Of a stretch of DNA of 13,813 nucleotides, positions 6,191 through 13,813 are shown piece after piece. A program made the translations under genes and the position numbers. Where the stretch lies: contig JABGQJ010000142.1 of the NCBI GenBank assembly GCA_018648945.1, forward strand, positions 1 to 13,813, given 5' to 3'. A model generated the notes under the pieces. It was not told the DNA's origin. It saw nothing but the letters and a program-made list of their open reading frames with translations, and searched no databases. Every line of letters begins with the position of its first letter. The stretch's first letter is position 1. Source of the stretch: Victivallales bacterium. GTDB taxonomy: Bacteria; Verrucomicrobiota; Lentisphaeria; Oligosphaerales; Lenti-02.

Positions 6191-9100
6191 ACTGATTTGT
6201 GGCAGTGCAATTGACGGGGCGATCGAATGGGTCGCCCAGGCTGAGGCCAAGCTGGCCGAGGCGATCGCAGCCAAGGGCGAGACAGCGGCGGCTGCGTTCC
6301 CAAGCACGGCCTATTACCTGCCCGTGATCTATGCCTTCACCGGCATGAAGGTCTCAACCCTGGCGGACATGCGCGATGTTCTCAAGCAGGCCAAGGAACT
6401 CCTTCCCGAGCGGCCCTCTGAACGCGTCTGGTTGCCCTACCTGGGCAACGCGCTGGACGCAGGGGTGGCGACGCTCTTCGCCTGCGAGATCATCGAAGCC
6501 TGCAAGACAGTCATCGGGCCCGACCCGGTGAACGGCATCTGGCTGGGCGCGGCCAACGATGTCATCATGCGTGAGCGTGGCATCGAGTTTGTGGATGGCA
6601 CGGCCCCCGGGTTCGCCGCCATCACCGGCGCCGCCCCCACCAACGAGATCGCGGTCAAGATCGCCAAGCAGCTCCAGGAAAAGAACCTGTACGTGTTCAT
6701 GGCGGGTTGCACCGACGGCAAGCAGTTCGCCGAACAGTTGGCCGAGGAAGGCGTCCAGCTTGGCTGGGAGACCCGGCTGGTCCCCTTCGGCAGCGATGTC
6801 TCCGCCCTGATCTATGCCCTCGGCTTCGCCAACCGTGCCGCTCTGTCCTTCGGCGGGGTGGCCCCCGGCGACTTCAAGGCCAATCTGCGCTACAACCAGA
6901 GCCGCATCTTCGCTTTCGTGCTGGCCTTCGGAGAGGTGACGGCGGACAAGTATGCGGCAGCGGCCGGGGCCATCAACTACGGCTTCCCGGTCATCGCCGA
7001 CACCGACATCCCCGAGATTCTCCCCACCGGTGTCTGCACCTACGAGCATGTGGTCGCCAACGTGCCCTACGAGACTATGGTCGAGAAGGCCTTGGAAGTG
7101 CGCGGCTGCAAGATCAAGATCACCAAGGTCCCCGTGCCGGTCGCCTACGGCCCCGCCTTCGAGGGCGAACGCATCCGCAAGGCCGACGTGCACGCGGAGT
7201 TCGGCGGCAACAAGACCGCGGCCTTCGAGTTCGTGACCAGCGTCGGCATTGACGAGATCACCGACGGCGAGATCGAGATCATCGGGCCAGACATCGACAC
7301 CGTGGAAGAGGGCACGGCGATGCCTCTGGCCATCTGGGTCGAGGTCGCGGGCCGCAAGATGCAGACCGACTTCGAGCCCATCCTTGAGCGCCAAGTCCAC
7401 CATATGGTCAATGGCGCCGAGGGTATCTGGCACATGGGCCAGCGCGACATCGTCTGGACCCGGGTCTCAAAGACGGGCTTCGCGTCTGGCCTGCGCCTGC
7501 GCCACTATGGCGAAATCCTGCATGCCAAGATGCTCGCCGACTACCCGGCCATCGTGGACAAGGTCAAGGTGGTGATGATCACCGACCCCGATGAGGTGGA
7601 AACCCGCCTCGCCGTGGCCCGCAAGGTCTACGACGAGCGCAACCGCCGCCTGGCCACCATGACCGACGACAATGTGGACACCTTCTACAGCTGTCTGCTC
7701 TGCCAGTCCTTCGCCCCCGACCACGTCTGCATCATCACTCCCGAGCGGCTCGGGCTCTGCGGTGCCTACAACTGGCTCGACGGCAAAGCCGCGTTCGAGA
7801 TCGACGAGACCGGCCCCAACCAGCCCGTCATCAAGGGCGAGTGCCTAGACGAGAAGCGCGGCATCTGGGAGGGCATCAACGACTACGTCCAGGTGAACAG
7901 CCACAAGAGCGTCGAGAGCTTCTGCGCCTATTCCATCATGGACCGCCCGATGACCAGTTGCGGTTGCTTCGAGGTCATCTGCGCCTACGTGCCCGAGTGC
8001 AACGGCGTCATGGTGGTGAACCGGGAGTTCCAGGGCGACACGCCGGTCGGCATGACCTTCTCCTCCCTCGCGGGCAGCGTGGGGGGCGGCCAGCAGACGC
8101 CTGGCTTCATGGGCTGCGGCAAGGTCTTCCTCACCTCCCGCAAGTTCCTCTTCGCGGAGGGCGGGCACCCCCGCCTGGTCTGGATGCCCAAGGAGCTCAA
8201 GGAACTGCTCGCCCAGGATCTGCAAGCCTGCTTCGAGGCCCAGGACGTCCCGGACCTGATGGACAAGATCGCTGATGAAACAACCGCCACCGAAGCGCTG
8301 GACGTCAAGGCCTTCCTGGAACGGGTCGGCCACCCTGCCCTGACCATGGACGACATGGGCACCTACGCGGAGAGCTCTTCCGATGTGGAAGAAGCGGACG
8401 AGACCCTCGAAGTCGAGGTCGAGGAGCCGGTAACGGTCGAGGTCGCTCCCGGAACGACCCCCGAACCGGCAGCGGCAGGAACGCAGCTCACCCCCGAACT
8501 GATCGCTCAGCTCAAGGCCGAGATCACCAAGGAGATCAAGGAGCAGCTCACCCGCGAAGTGGCCCAGGAGATCATCGGCTCCCTCAGCCGCACCTTCCTT
8601 GGTGGCGAGATGCCCGAAGGCGTGGCTGTAGCCGAGGCCGAGGTCGTTGAGCCGGAGCCGGAGCCCGAACCCGTTGGCCCTCCCGCTGCGGAGCGAATCG
8701 GCACAGTCAAGACCATCAAGATCAAGAGGGATACCTGCGAGACGCCCGTCTGGCAGGTCCAGTTGGGCGCGACCAAGGACGAGGGCGGCACCCGGACGAC
8801 CACCCACACCATCGGTGGGGCCACGGCTATGCCGTTCCACCTCTGGGAAGGCGAAATGCCCAACCGCCCACTGGCGGCGATGGAGGTGTTCGACACGGTC
8901 AACGAGCGGTTCCCGGTCGTCCTCAGGGACATCTATGGCGACCTGCTCAACGACCCCGCTGCCATGGCCAAGGTCTGCGTCGAGAAGTACGGCGCCGACC
9001 TGATCAGCGTCCGGCTCGAAGGCACCCACCCCGAGAAGGGCGACCGGAGTGCCGCGCAGTCCGTCGAGCTGGTGCAGAGCGTGCTGGCGGCCGTGGGCGT

Positions 9101-9677
9101 GCCGATCATCGTCACCGGCCATAACCACTACGACAAGAACAACGAGGTGCTCAAGGCCGTCGCCCAGGCGTGTGCTGGCGAGCGTCTGCTGCTGAACTGG
9201 GTGGAACAGGACAACTACCGCACTATCGCCGGTGCCGCCATGGCCTATGAGCACACCATCGTGTCCCAGAGCCCCATTGATGTCAACATCGGCAAACAGA
9301 TGAACATCCTGCTGACCAATATGGACATCAAGCAGGAACAGATCGTCATGGACCCGATGACTGGCGCCATGGGCTACGGCCTGGAATACACCTACTCGGT
9401 CATGGAGCGCATTCGCATGACTGGGCTTGGCGGCGACCGCATGCTGGCCGGGCCGATGATCGTGTCGCCCGGGCAGGAGTGCATCAAGGTCAAGGAACTG
9501 AAAGCGCCCGAGGCCGACTTCCCCGCTTGGGGCGGCCTGGAAAAGCGCGCTGCCCTGTGGGAGCTGACCACGGCGACCAACCTGCTCTACGCGGGGGCCG
9601 ACGTCCTGATCATGTACCACCCCGACGCCGTCGCTGGCATCAAGAAAGCCATCACCAAGCTGATGGACGGCCAGTAG
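6183..9677 (+). CDS. acsB-acsD: Fused acetyl-CoA synthase (AcsB) and corrinoid iron-sulfur protein small subunit (AcsD)
   Basis: One 1164-residue frame holds two normally separate proteins. Residues 1-725 are complete bacterial AcsB, including the N-terminal CODH-binding domain. The A-cluster ligands Cys504, Cys507, Cys516 and Cys526 bind the 4Fe-4S cluster and Cys593-Gly594-Cys595 the distal nickel, all at Moorella positions minus two; Phe510 lies in the same loop. AcsB normally ends just after GHPALTMD (716-723). Residues about 726-841 are a linker: acidic Val/Glu-rich, then a charged predicted helix (about 769-808), then a Glu-Pro run. Residues about 842-1164 are the TIM-barrel AcsD, starting near LGATKDEGGTR, which with AcsC carries the methyl-cobalamin. 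The reaction is CO + methyl-corrinoid + CoA to acetyl-CoA. AGGAG (6170-6174) lies 8 nt before the ATG, inside acsA. Both halves look intact, so this is a functional fusion, not a broken gene. Confidence 0.93.
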   Translation: MSKLICGSAIDGAIEWVAQAEAKLAEAIAAKGETAAAAFPSTAYYLPVIYAFTGMKVSTLADMRDVLKQAKELLPERPSERVWLPYLGNALDAGVATLFACEIIEACKTVIGPDPVNGIWLGAANDVIMRERGIEFVDGTAPGFAAITGAAPTNEIAVKIAKQLQEKNLYVFMAGCTDGKQFAEQLAEEGVQLGWETRLVPFGSDVSALIYALGFANRAALSFGGVAPGDFKANLRYNQSRIFAFVLAFGEVTADKYAAAAGAINYGFPVIADTDIPEILPTGVCTYEHVVANVPYETMVEKALEVRGCKIKITKVPVPVAYGPAFEGERIRKADVHAEFGGNKTAAFEFVTSVGIDEITDGEIEIIGPDIDTVEEGTAMPLAIWVEVAGRKMQTDFEPILERQVHHMVNGAEGIWHMGQRDIVWTRVSKTGFASGLRLRHYGEILHAKMLADYPAIVDKVKVVMITDPDEVETRLAVARKVYDERNRRLATMTDDNVDTFYSCLLCQSFAPDHVCIITPERLGLCGAYNWLDGKAAFEIDETGPNQPVIKGECLDEKRGIWEGINDYVQVNSHKSVESFCAYSIMDRPMTSCGCFEVICAYVPECNGVMVVNREFQGDTPVGMTFSSLAGSVGGGQQTPGFMGCGKVFLTSRKFLFAEGGHPRLVWMPKELKELLAQDLQACFEAQDVPDLMDKIADETTATEALDVKAFLERVGHPALTMDDMGTYAESSSDVEEADETLEVEVEEPVTVEVAPGTTPEPAAAGTQLTPELIAQLKAEITKEIKEQLTREVAQEIIGSLSRTFLGGEMPEGVAVAEAEVVEPEPEPEPVGPPAAERIGTVKTIKIKRDTCETPVWQVQLGATKDEGGTRTTTHTIGGATAMPFHLWEGEMPNRPLAAMEVFDTVNERFPVVLRDIYGDLLNDPAAMAKVCVEKYGADLISVRLEGTHPEKGDRSAAQSVELVQSVLAAVGVPIIVTGHNHYDKNNEVLKAVAQACAGERLLLNWVEQDNYRTIAGAAMAYEHTIVSQSPIDVNIGKQMNILLTNMDIKQEQIVMDPMTGAMGYGLEYTYSVMERIRMTGLGGDRMLAGPMIVSPGQECIKVKELKAPEADFPAWGGLEKRAALWELTTATNLLYAGADVLIMYHPDAVAGIKKAITKLMDGQ

Positions 9678-9722
9678 ACATCACCGAACTGCCCCCCCCG
9701 TTCCGGAATAGGGAGTACCCCA

Positions 9723-11060
9723 ATGGCACTCACGGGATTGAAGATTCAGAAACTGCTGCCGCGCACCAACTGCAAGGAGTGCGGCTCCAATACCTGTCTG
9801 GCCTTCGCCATGCGGCTGGCCGCGAAGAAGGCGGACCTCTCCGAGTGTCCCTATGCCTCCGATGAGGCCAAGGAAATCCTCGGAGCGGCCAGCGAACCCC
9901 CCGTCAAGGGCGTCGCCTTGGGACCGGAAAAGGGTCTGAAGCTGGGCGAGGAGACGGTCCTCTATCGACACGAGAAGACCTTCGTCAACCAGACCGCCCT
10001 GGCGATCAATGTCACCGACACCGACCCGGCGGAGCAAGTCGACGCCACCTTGGCCAGTATCCGCGACTACGTGCAGGAGCGGGTCGGCGAAGAACTGACC
10101 ATCGACCTCGTCGCCGTCACCCAGGCGGGCACGGATACCGACGCCTTTGTCGCCCTCGCCAAGAAAGCCTGGGAGACCACCGGCCGGCCGCTGGTGCTCC
10201 GCAGCGCCAACGCCGACGCTTTGGTCGCTGCCGCTGCCGCCGTTAAGGGCTCCGGGAGCCTGCTCTCGGCCGCGACCGCCGAGACGGCCGACCAACTGCG
10301 CGAGGCCGCCGTCGAAAACGGCCATGCCCTGGCCGTCACGGCCCCCGATCTCGACCAGTTGGTGGTCCTGACCACTGATCTGAAGAAGGCCGGGATGAAC
10401 GACTTGGTCATGCAGTTCCAGACCTCGTCCCTGGCCGAGCGTTTCCAGACCAACAGCATCGCCCGCCGCGCCGCGCTCAAGGACAACTACAAACCCCTCG
10501 GCTATCCCACTCTCTGCTTCATCCCTGCCAGCGACCTCCTCACAGAGACGGTCGAGGCGACGAACGAGATCTCGAAGTACGGCGGCATCTGCGTGCTCCC
10601 CTCCCTCGACAAGGCCCAGCTCACCGCCCTGATGACCCTCCGGCTGAATCTCTACACCGACCCGCAGAAGCCCATCCAGGTGGAGCCCAAGCTCTATCCC
10701 ATCGGCGAGCCCACCGCTGCCTCCCCGGTCTTCGTCACCACCAACTTCTCCCTGACCTATTTCATCGTCTCCGGCGAGATCGAGAACAGCGGCCTCAGTG
10801 CCTGGCTGCTCGTCCCCGAATGCGAGGGAATGAGCGTGCTCACGGCCTGGGCGGCAGGCAAATTCTCGGGTGCCTCTATCGCCAAGTTCGCTAAGGAACT
10901 CGACCTGGCGGGCCAACTGACCAGCCGCACCCTTGTCATCCCCGGCTACGTGGCCCAGGTGAGCGGCGAACTCGAGGAAGGACTGCCCGGTTGGGAAGTC
11001 CTGGTCGGGCCGCAAGAGGCCGGCGACCTAGAGAGCTTCATCAAGGCCAGATTGAGCTGA
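9723..11060 (+). CDS. acsC: Corrinoid iron-sulfur protein large subunit (CFeSP gamma)
   Basis: A 445-residue protein, matching the length of Moorella AcsC. The N-terminal 4Fe-4S motif is Cys17-x2-Cys20-x4-Cys25-x16-Cys42 (TNCKECGSNTC...ECPY); this low-potential cluster delivers electrons to cobalt. A TIM barrel occupies roughly residues 60-310 and a Rossmann-like cobalamin-binding domain the C-terminal part, by analogy with the known structure. With the AcsD half of the upstream fusion it forms the heterodimer that carries the methyl group to the A-cluster. A GGGAG ribosome site (9711-9715) lies 7 nt before ATG 9723. The 45-nt gap upstream includes a run of eight C (9692-9699). Since AcsD is tethered to AcsB here, AcsC should be recruited into the ACS assembly. 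Confidence 0.95.
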   Translation: MALTGLKIQKLLPRTNCKECGSNTCLAFAMRLAAKKADLSECPYASDEAKEILGAASEPPVKGVALGPEKGLKLGEETVLYRHEKTFVNQTALAINVTDTDPAEQVDATLASIRDYVQERVGEELTIDLVAVTQAGTDTDAFVALAKKAWETTGRPLVLRSANADALVAAAAAVKGSGSLLSAATAETADQLREAAVENGHALAVTAPDLDQLVVLTTDLKKAGMNDLVMQFQTSSLAERFQTNSIARRAALKDNYKPLGYPTLCFIPASDLLTETVEATNEISKYGGICVLPSLDKAQLTALMTLRLNLYTDPQKPIQVEPKLYPIGEPTAASPVFVTTNFSLTYFIVSGEIENSGLSAWLLVPECEGMSVLTAWAAGKFSGASIAKFAKELDLAGQLTSRTLVIPGYVAQVSGELEEGLPGWEVLVGPQEAGDLESFIKARLS

Positions 11061-11064
11061 CACC

Positions 11065-12963
11065 ATGCCCACCGTCACCTTCCAGCCCGCTGGCATCGAG
11101 ATCGACGTGCAGCCAGGCACGGTATTGCTCGAGGCCGCGCGCACGGCAGGGGTGGACATCCAGTCCCCCTGCGGTGGGGAAGGCACGTGTGGCAAATGCA
11201 TCGTGAGAATCCTCGAGGGCGAGGTGGATTCCGCCGGCCTCGGCGTGCTCTCACGCTCCGAGGTGGCGGATGGCTATGTCCTCTCCTGTCATGCCAAGGT
11301 GCTGCCCCAGGATCTCGTCGTCGAGATCCCCGAACAGGTCGGCACCGAGGGCGGCAAGTTCACCGATGCGGGGGAAGATGCCCACCTCATCCGCAAGGAG
11401 CTTATGCCCCAGAAGTGGGACTACGATCCCATGGCTGTGAAGTGGTTCCTGGAGGTGCCGGAAGCTCGCCTGGAGGATGGTCTGTCGGATCTCGACCGAG
11501 TGACTCGCGCCATCCAGCGTCAATGGGGCAAGCTGGACGTGCAGGTCAGCCTACCCGTCCTACGGGAGGTCGCGGACGCGATCCGGACGGATCAAGGACG
11601 CGCGACCGTGACCCTCATTCGCGAGCAGGAACACCTCTGCCTGCTGGGCATCGAGCCCGGCGACACCACCGTTCGCCACTACGGCATTGCCGTGGATATC
11701 GGTACCACCACCTTGGCCGTGCAACTGGTCTACCTGCCCCTGGCCGAGGTCGTGGCGACCCGTAGCGACTACAACGGCCAGATCCCCTGCGGGCTGGATG
11801 TCATCAGCCGGATCAACTACGCGCGGACGCCCGAGCGGTTGGCTGAGCTACGCCAACGGGTGCTCGACACGGTAAACGGCCTGATCCGCCAAGTCTGCGA
11901 GAGCCACGACGTGGCGACTCACGAGGTCTCCAACGCGGTCGTTTCGGGCAACACTACGATGACCCATCTGCTGCTCGGCCTGAACCCCGAGTACATCCGC
12001 CTGGAACCCTATACGCCCACGCTGTCCGAGGCCCCGTTCCTGACCGCCTCCGAAGTGGGTATCAGCATCAACCCGCAGTCGTGGGTATGCCTCTCGCCAA
12101 GCGTGGGCAGCTATGTGGGCGGCGACATCACCGCAGGCCTGCTCTGTACGGATCTTGCGACGGACAGCGAGGATGTCAGCCTCTTCATGGACATTGGTAC
12201 CAACGGCGAGATCGTCCTGGGCAACAGCGAGTTCCTCCTCACCTGTGCCTGCTCCGCTGGACCCGCCTTCGAAGGCGGCGGCATCGGTTGCGGCATGCGG
12301 GCCGCGCTGGGTGCCATTGAGTGGGTTGACGTCGATCCCGAAAGCGGCCAACCCCGGACCCGCATCATTGGCCACGGTGCCCCCACAGGCATCTGCGGCT
12401 CAGGCATGATCACACTGCTGGCCAGTCTGTTCACCACTGGCTGGCTGGATGCGGCGGGCAAACTCGACCGCAGCCGACCCTCCGAGGCCATCGATGCCAG
12501 CAACCGCCACGCCTCCTACACCCTCGCCACCGCCGCCGAGACCGGGGCCGAGCCCCTCGTCATCACCGAACTAGACATCCAGAACATCATCCGGGCCAAG
12601 GCCGCCATCTACTCCGCCTGTTCCCTGCTGCTCGAACAGGTGGGACTCACCTTCGACGAGCTGGCCAATGTCTACATCGCTGGCGGCTTCGGACGGTTCC
12701 TGGACCTGGAGAAGGCCACCATCCTGGGGTTGATCCCCGACCTCCCCCGCGAGCGGTTCCACTACATCGGCAATGCGTCTCTCATGGGGTCATACATGGT
12801 CTTGGTGTCGCGCGAATTCCGCCAGCGCCAACTCGATCTGGCCCGCCGCATGACCTACATGGAACTCAACACCGATCCGAGCTACATGGACCAGTATACC
12901 GGGGCGCTCTTCCTGCCCCATACCGATCCCACCCGCTTCCCCTCGGTCCAGGTGACCAAGTAG
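11065..12963 (+). CDS. Reductive activator of corrinoid iron-sulfur protein (RACo)
   Basis: A 632-residue protein of the RACo/COG3894 family (DUF4445), about the usual length. Residues 1-90 form a plant-type 2Fe-2S ferredoxin domain with Cys36, Cys42, Cys45 and Cys75 (SPCGGEGTCGKC...LSCH). A middle domain runs to about residue 205. The C-terminal ASKHA actin-like ATPase carries the phosphate-1 motif VDIGTTT (Asp211), a second MDIGTNGE motif and a late IAGGFGRFLDLEKA motif. RACo uses ATP to drive one-electron reduction of inactive Co(II)-corrinoid back to Co(I). It starts only 4 nt after acsC and has little ribosome site of its own, so its synthesis is probably coupled to that of its substrate protein. 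It corresponds to 'orf7' in the Moorella acs cluster. Confidence 0.93.
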   Translation: MPTVTFQPAGIEIDVQPGTVLLEAARTAGVDIQSPCGGEGTCGKCIVRILEGEVDSAGLGVLSRSEVADGYVLSCHAKVLPQDLVVEIPEQVGTEGGKFTDAGEDAHLIRKELMPQKWDYDPMAVKWFLEVPEARLEDGLSDLDRVTRAIQRQWGKLDVQVSLPVLREVADAIRTDQGRATVTLIREQEHLCLLGIEPGDTTVRHYGIAVDIGTTTLAVQLVYLPLAEVVATRSDYNGQIPCGLDVISRINYARTPERLAELRQRVLDTVNGLIRQVCESHDVATHEVSNAVVSGNTTMTHLLLGLNPEYIRLEPYTPTLSEAPFLTASEVGISINPQSWVCLSPSVGSYVGGDITAGLLCTDLATDSEDVSLFMDIGTNGEIVLGNSEFLLTCACSAGPAFEGGGIGCGMRAALGAIEWVDVDPESGQPRTRIIGHGAPTGICGSGMITLLASLFTTGWLDAAGKLDRSRPSEAIDASNRHASYTLATAAETGAEPLVITELDIQNIIRAKAAIYSACSLLLEQVGLTFDELANVYIAGGFGRFLDLEKATILGLIPDLPRERFHYIGNASLMGSYMVLVSREFRQRQLDLARRMTYMELNTDPSYMDQYTGALFLPHTDPTRFPSVQVTK

Positions 12964-12971
12964 AGAACGCC

Positions 12972-13568
12972 ATGCCCAAGGACACCGCATACCAAACTGC
13001 CATCGACCGCGCCATCGCCTCGCTCGAGCAGGTGGACTTGGCCGCGAGATGCCCTGCCCTCGGCCTGCCAGAGCCCACGGATGGCACGGTCCGCACGCGC
13101 ATGTTCGGCATGGATGTCGTGCTGGACTGCGAGACGTTCGCGCTGTGCAAGGCAGACGGCCAGCCGGTCAAGACCGCCGACCTCATCCTCTTCCTGCACT
13201 ATTTGATGTGCGAGCGGACAGTCGCCGCCAGCGAGGATCTGATCGCCTTCCGGGAGTTCCCTGGTGGCCAATTCTACCTGCCCAGCTTCAAGGCCAGAAC
13301 GACCGATATCCTCCTGGGCCGCTTCGGCAACGATCTGGAGAGCCTGCGCAAGAACCTGTCGCGATTCGACTGGGAATCCACCACCCGAGGTGATCTCGGC
13401 GCCCGCATCCACGCGTATGGCAACGTCCACGTCACGCTGCTCTACCATGTGGGCGACGACGAACTTCCTGCCGAGGCAAGTCTCCTTTTCGACGCCGCCA
13501 GCAAACGAGTCCTTGCAGCCGAAGATGCCGCCGTCCTCGCGAGCCGGATCTGCATCGGCCTGCTCTGA
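12972..13568 (+). CDS. DUF3786 family protein
   Basis: A 198-residue soluble protein that I assign to the DUF3786 family from its pattern: an LILFLHYLMC segment near residue 75, LIAFREFPGGQFY near 90, and a late DELPAEASLLFDAASKRVLAAEDAAVL stretch read as two conserved blocks. The function of the family is unknown. Members are repeatedly seen beside CODH/ACS and corrinoid-methyltransferase genes of anaerobes, which suggests a role in corrinoid protein handling or cluster assembly; that is inference from context. Only a few cysteines are present and no clear metal site, signal peptide or membrane segment is visible. It begins 8 nt after RACo with a weak ribosome site and is followed closely by a GTPase gene, so it is part of the same operon. 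Confidence 0.75.
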   Translation: MPKDTAYQTAIDRAIASLEQVDLAARCPALGLPEPTDGTVRTRMFGMDVVLDCETFALCKADGQPVKTADLILFLHYLMCERTVAASEDLIAFREFPGGQFYLPSFKARTTDILLGRFGNDLESLRKNLSRFDWESTTRGDLGARIHAYGNVHVTLLYHVGDDELPAEASLLFDAASKRVLAAEDAAVLASRICIGLL

Positions 13569-13578
13569 GGAAAGCTGT

Positions 13579-13813
13579 ATGCAACTGATCGTCGTGTCCG
13601 GCTTTCTTGGCTCTGGCAAGACCACACTACTCCTGGCGCTGGCCCGTGAGCTGTGCCGCGACGGGCAACGAAAGGTGGCCGTCATCGAAAACGAAGTCGG
13701 TGCCATCGGCATCGACGATGCCCTCGTGGCCGATGCTGGCCTCCCCGTGCGCGAGATCTACTCGGGTTGCATCTGCTGCAGCCTGCGCCTGGACCTCATC
13801 CGCACCTTGCTGG
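13579..13813 (+). CDS. G3E/CobW-type (COG0523) metallochaperone GTPase, N-terminal part
   Basis: Only the first 78 residues lie in the window; the gene runs off the right edge. They show a P-loop GFLGSGKTT (residues 8-16), an ENEVGAIGID segment (37-46) and the metal-binding Cys64-Ile-Cys66-Cys67 motif in SGCICCSLR, the signature of COG0523 G3E GTPases. These are metal chaperones or metal-delivery GTPases related to CobW, UreG and HypB. AGGAAA (13568-13573) overlaps the TGA of the DUF3786 gene and gives good spacing to ATG 13579. Within a nickel- and cobalamin-dependent operon it may deliver nickel, cobalt or zinc; the last is relevant because two zinc methyltransferases head the operon. The metal cannot be told from the N-terminus. 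Confidence 0.88.
   Translation, partial: MQLIVVSGFLGSGKTTLLLALARELCRDGQRKVAVIENEVGAIGIDDALVADAGLPVREIYSGCICCSLRLDLIRTLL

Noticed and set aside
4868..6307. 479-aa open frame on the minus strand
   Set aside because: It is antisense to acsA, whose metal ligands are all intact; no domain is recognisable.
8358..8705. Possibility that the AcsB-AcsD join is a sequencing error that removed a stop
   Set aside because: The linker stays in frame for over 110 codons with coherent acidic, helical and Glu-Pro segments, unlike random read-through; an independent read check is still listed.
7845..9620. 591-aa open frame on the minus strand
   Set aside because: It is a shadow of the acsB-acsD fusion, with His/Asp/Gly-rich composition typical of antisense translation.
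9692..9699. Run of eight C as a possible frameshift or sequencing artefact
   Set aside because: It lies between the stop of the fusion gene and the start of acsC, so it affects no reading frame.
1..13813. tRNA, rRNA, CRISPR array or insertion sequence
   Set aside because: No regularly spaced repeats, transposase frame, cloverleaf or rRNA-like segment was seen; the window is almost fully occupied by one operon.

Overview
This GC-rich window carries one long plus-strand operon for the bacterial (acetogen-type) Wood-Ljungdahl carbonyl branch, the CO dehydrogenase/acetyl-CoA synthase (CODH/ACS) system. Every convincing gene lies on the + strand with very short gaps or overlaps. The host should be an anaerobe, or have an anaerobic phase, that makes or cleaves acetyl-CoA through CO, a corrinoid protein and nickel enzymes. 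The phylum cannot be fixed from sequence alone. ACS has the full N-terminal domain, so it is bacterial rather than archaeal. GC content and codon use would suit a proteobacterium or Desulfobacterota member, but that is a weak inference.

Layout. Positions 1-407 hold no credible gene: a GC-rich hairpin-rich stretch (about 1-240), then an AT-rich promoter-like patch (about 250-303) with a CRP/FNR/CooA-like site, then a leader. Two zinc-dependent thiol methyltransferases follow: a stand-alone homocysteine S-methyltransferase (BHMT/MetH-N type, 408-1292) and a UroD/MetE-C-type protein (1319-2386) that resembles the folate-independent 'core' methionine synthases. A nickel-maturation block comes next: cooC-type ATPase (2400-3176), a 76-aa protein with a Cys/His-rich tail (3176-3406) and a second, AcsF-like, ATPase (3419-4180). 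After an 11-bp intercistronic hairpin come the catalytic genes: Ni-CODH acsA (4241-6190), an in-frame acsB-acsD fusion (6183-9677), and the corrinoid protein large subunit acsC (9723-11060). The distal end has the corrinoid reductive activator RACo (11065-12963), a DUF3786 protein (12972-13568) and the start of a G3E/CobW-type GTPase cut by the window edge (13579-13813).

How it fits together. CODH reduces CO2 to CO, which passes to the ACS A-cluster. AcsC/AcsD carry a methyl group on cobalamin to ACS, RACo rescues oxidised Co(II), and the CooC/AcsF ATPases plus the His-tail protein probably supply nickel. No acsE (methyltetrahydrofolate:corrinoid protein methyltransferase) is present in the window; instead two folate-independent thiol methyltransferases head the operon. 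They may draw methyl groups off the corrinoid protein to make methionine, or feed it from methylated thiols.

The most notable points are the ACS-CFeSP small subunit fusion with a long acidic/helical linker, the CooJ-like mini-protein between two CooC paralogues, and the pairing of the methyltransferases with the CODH/ACS operon.
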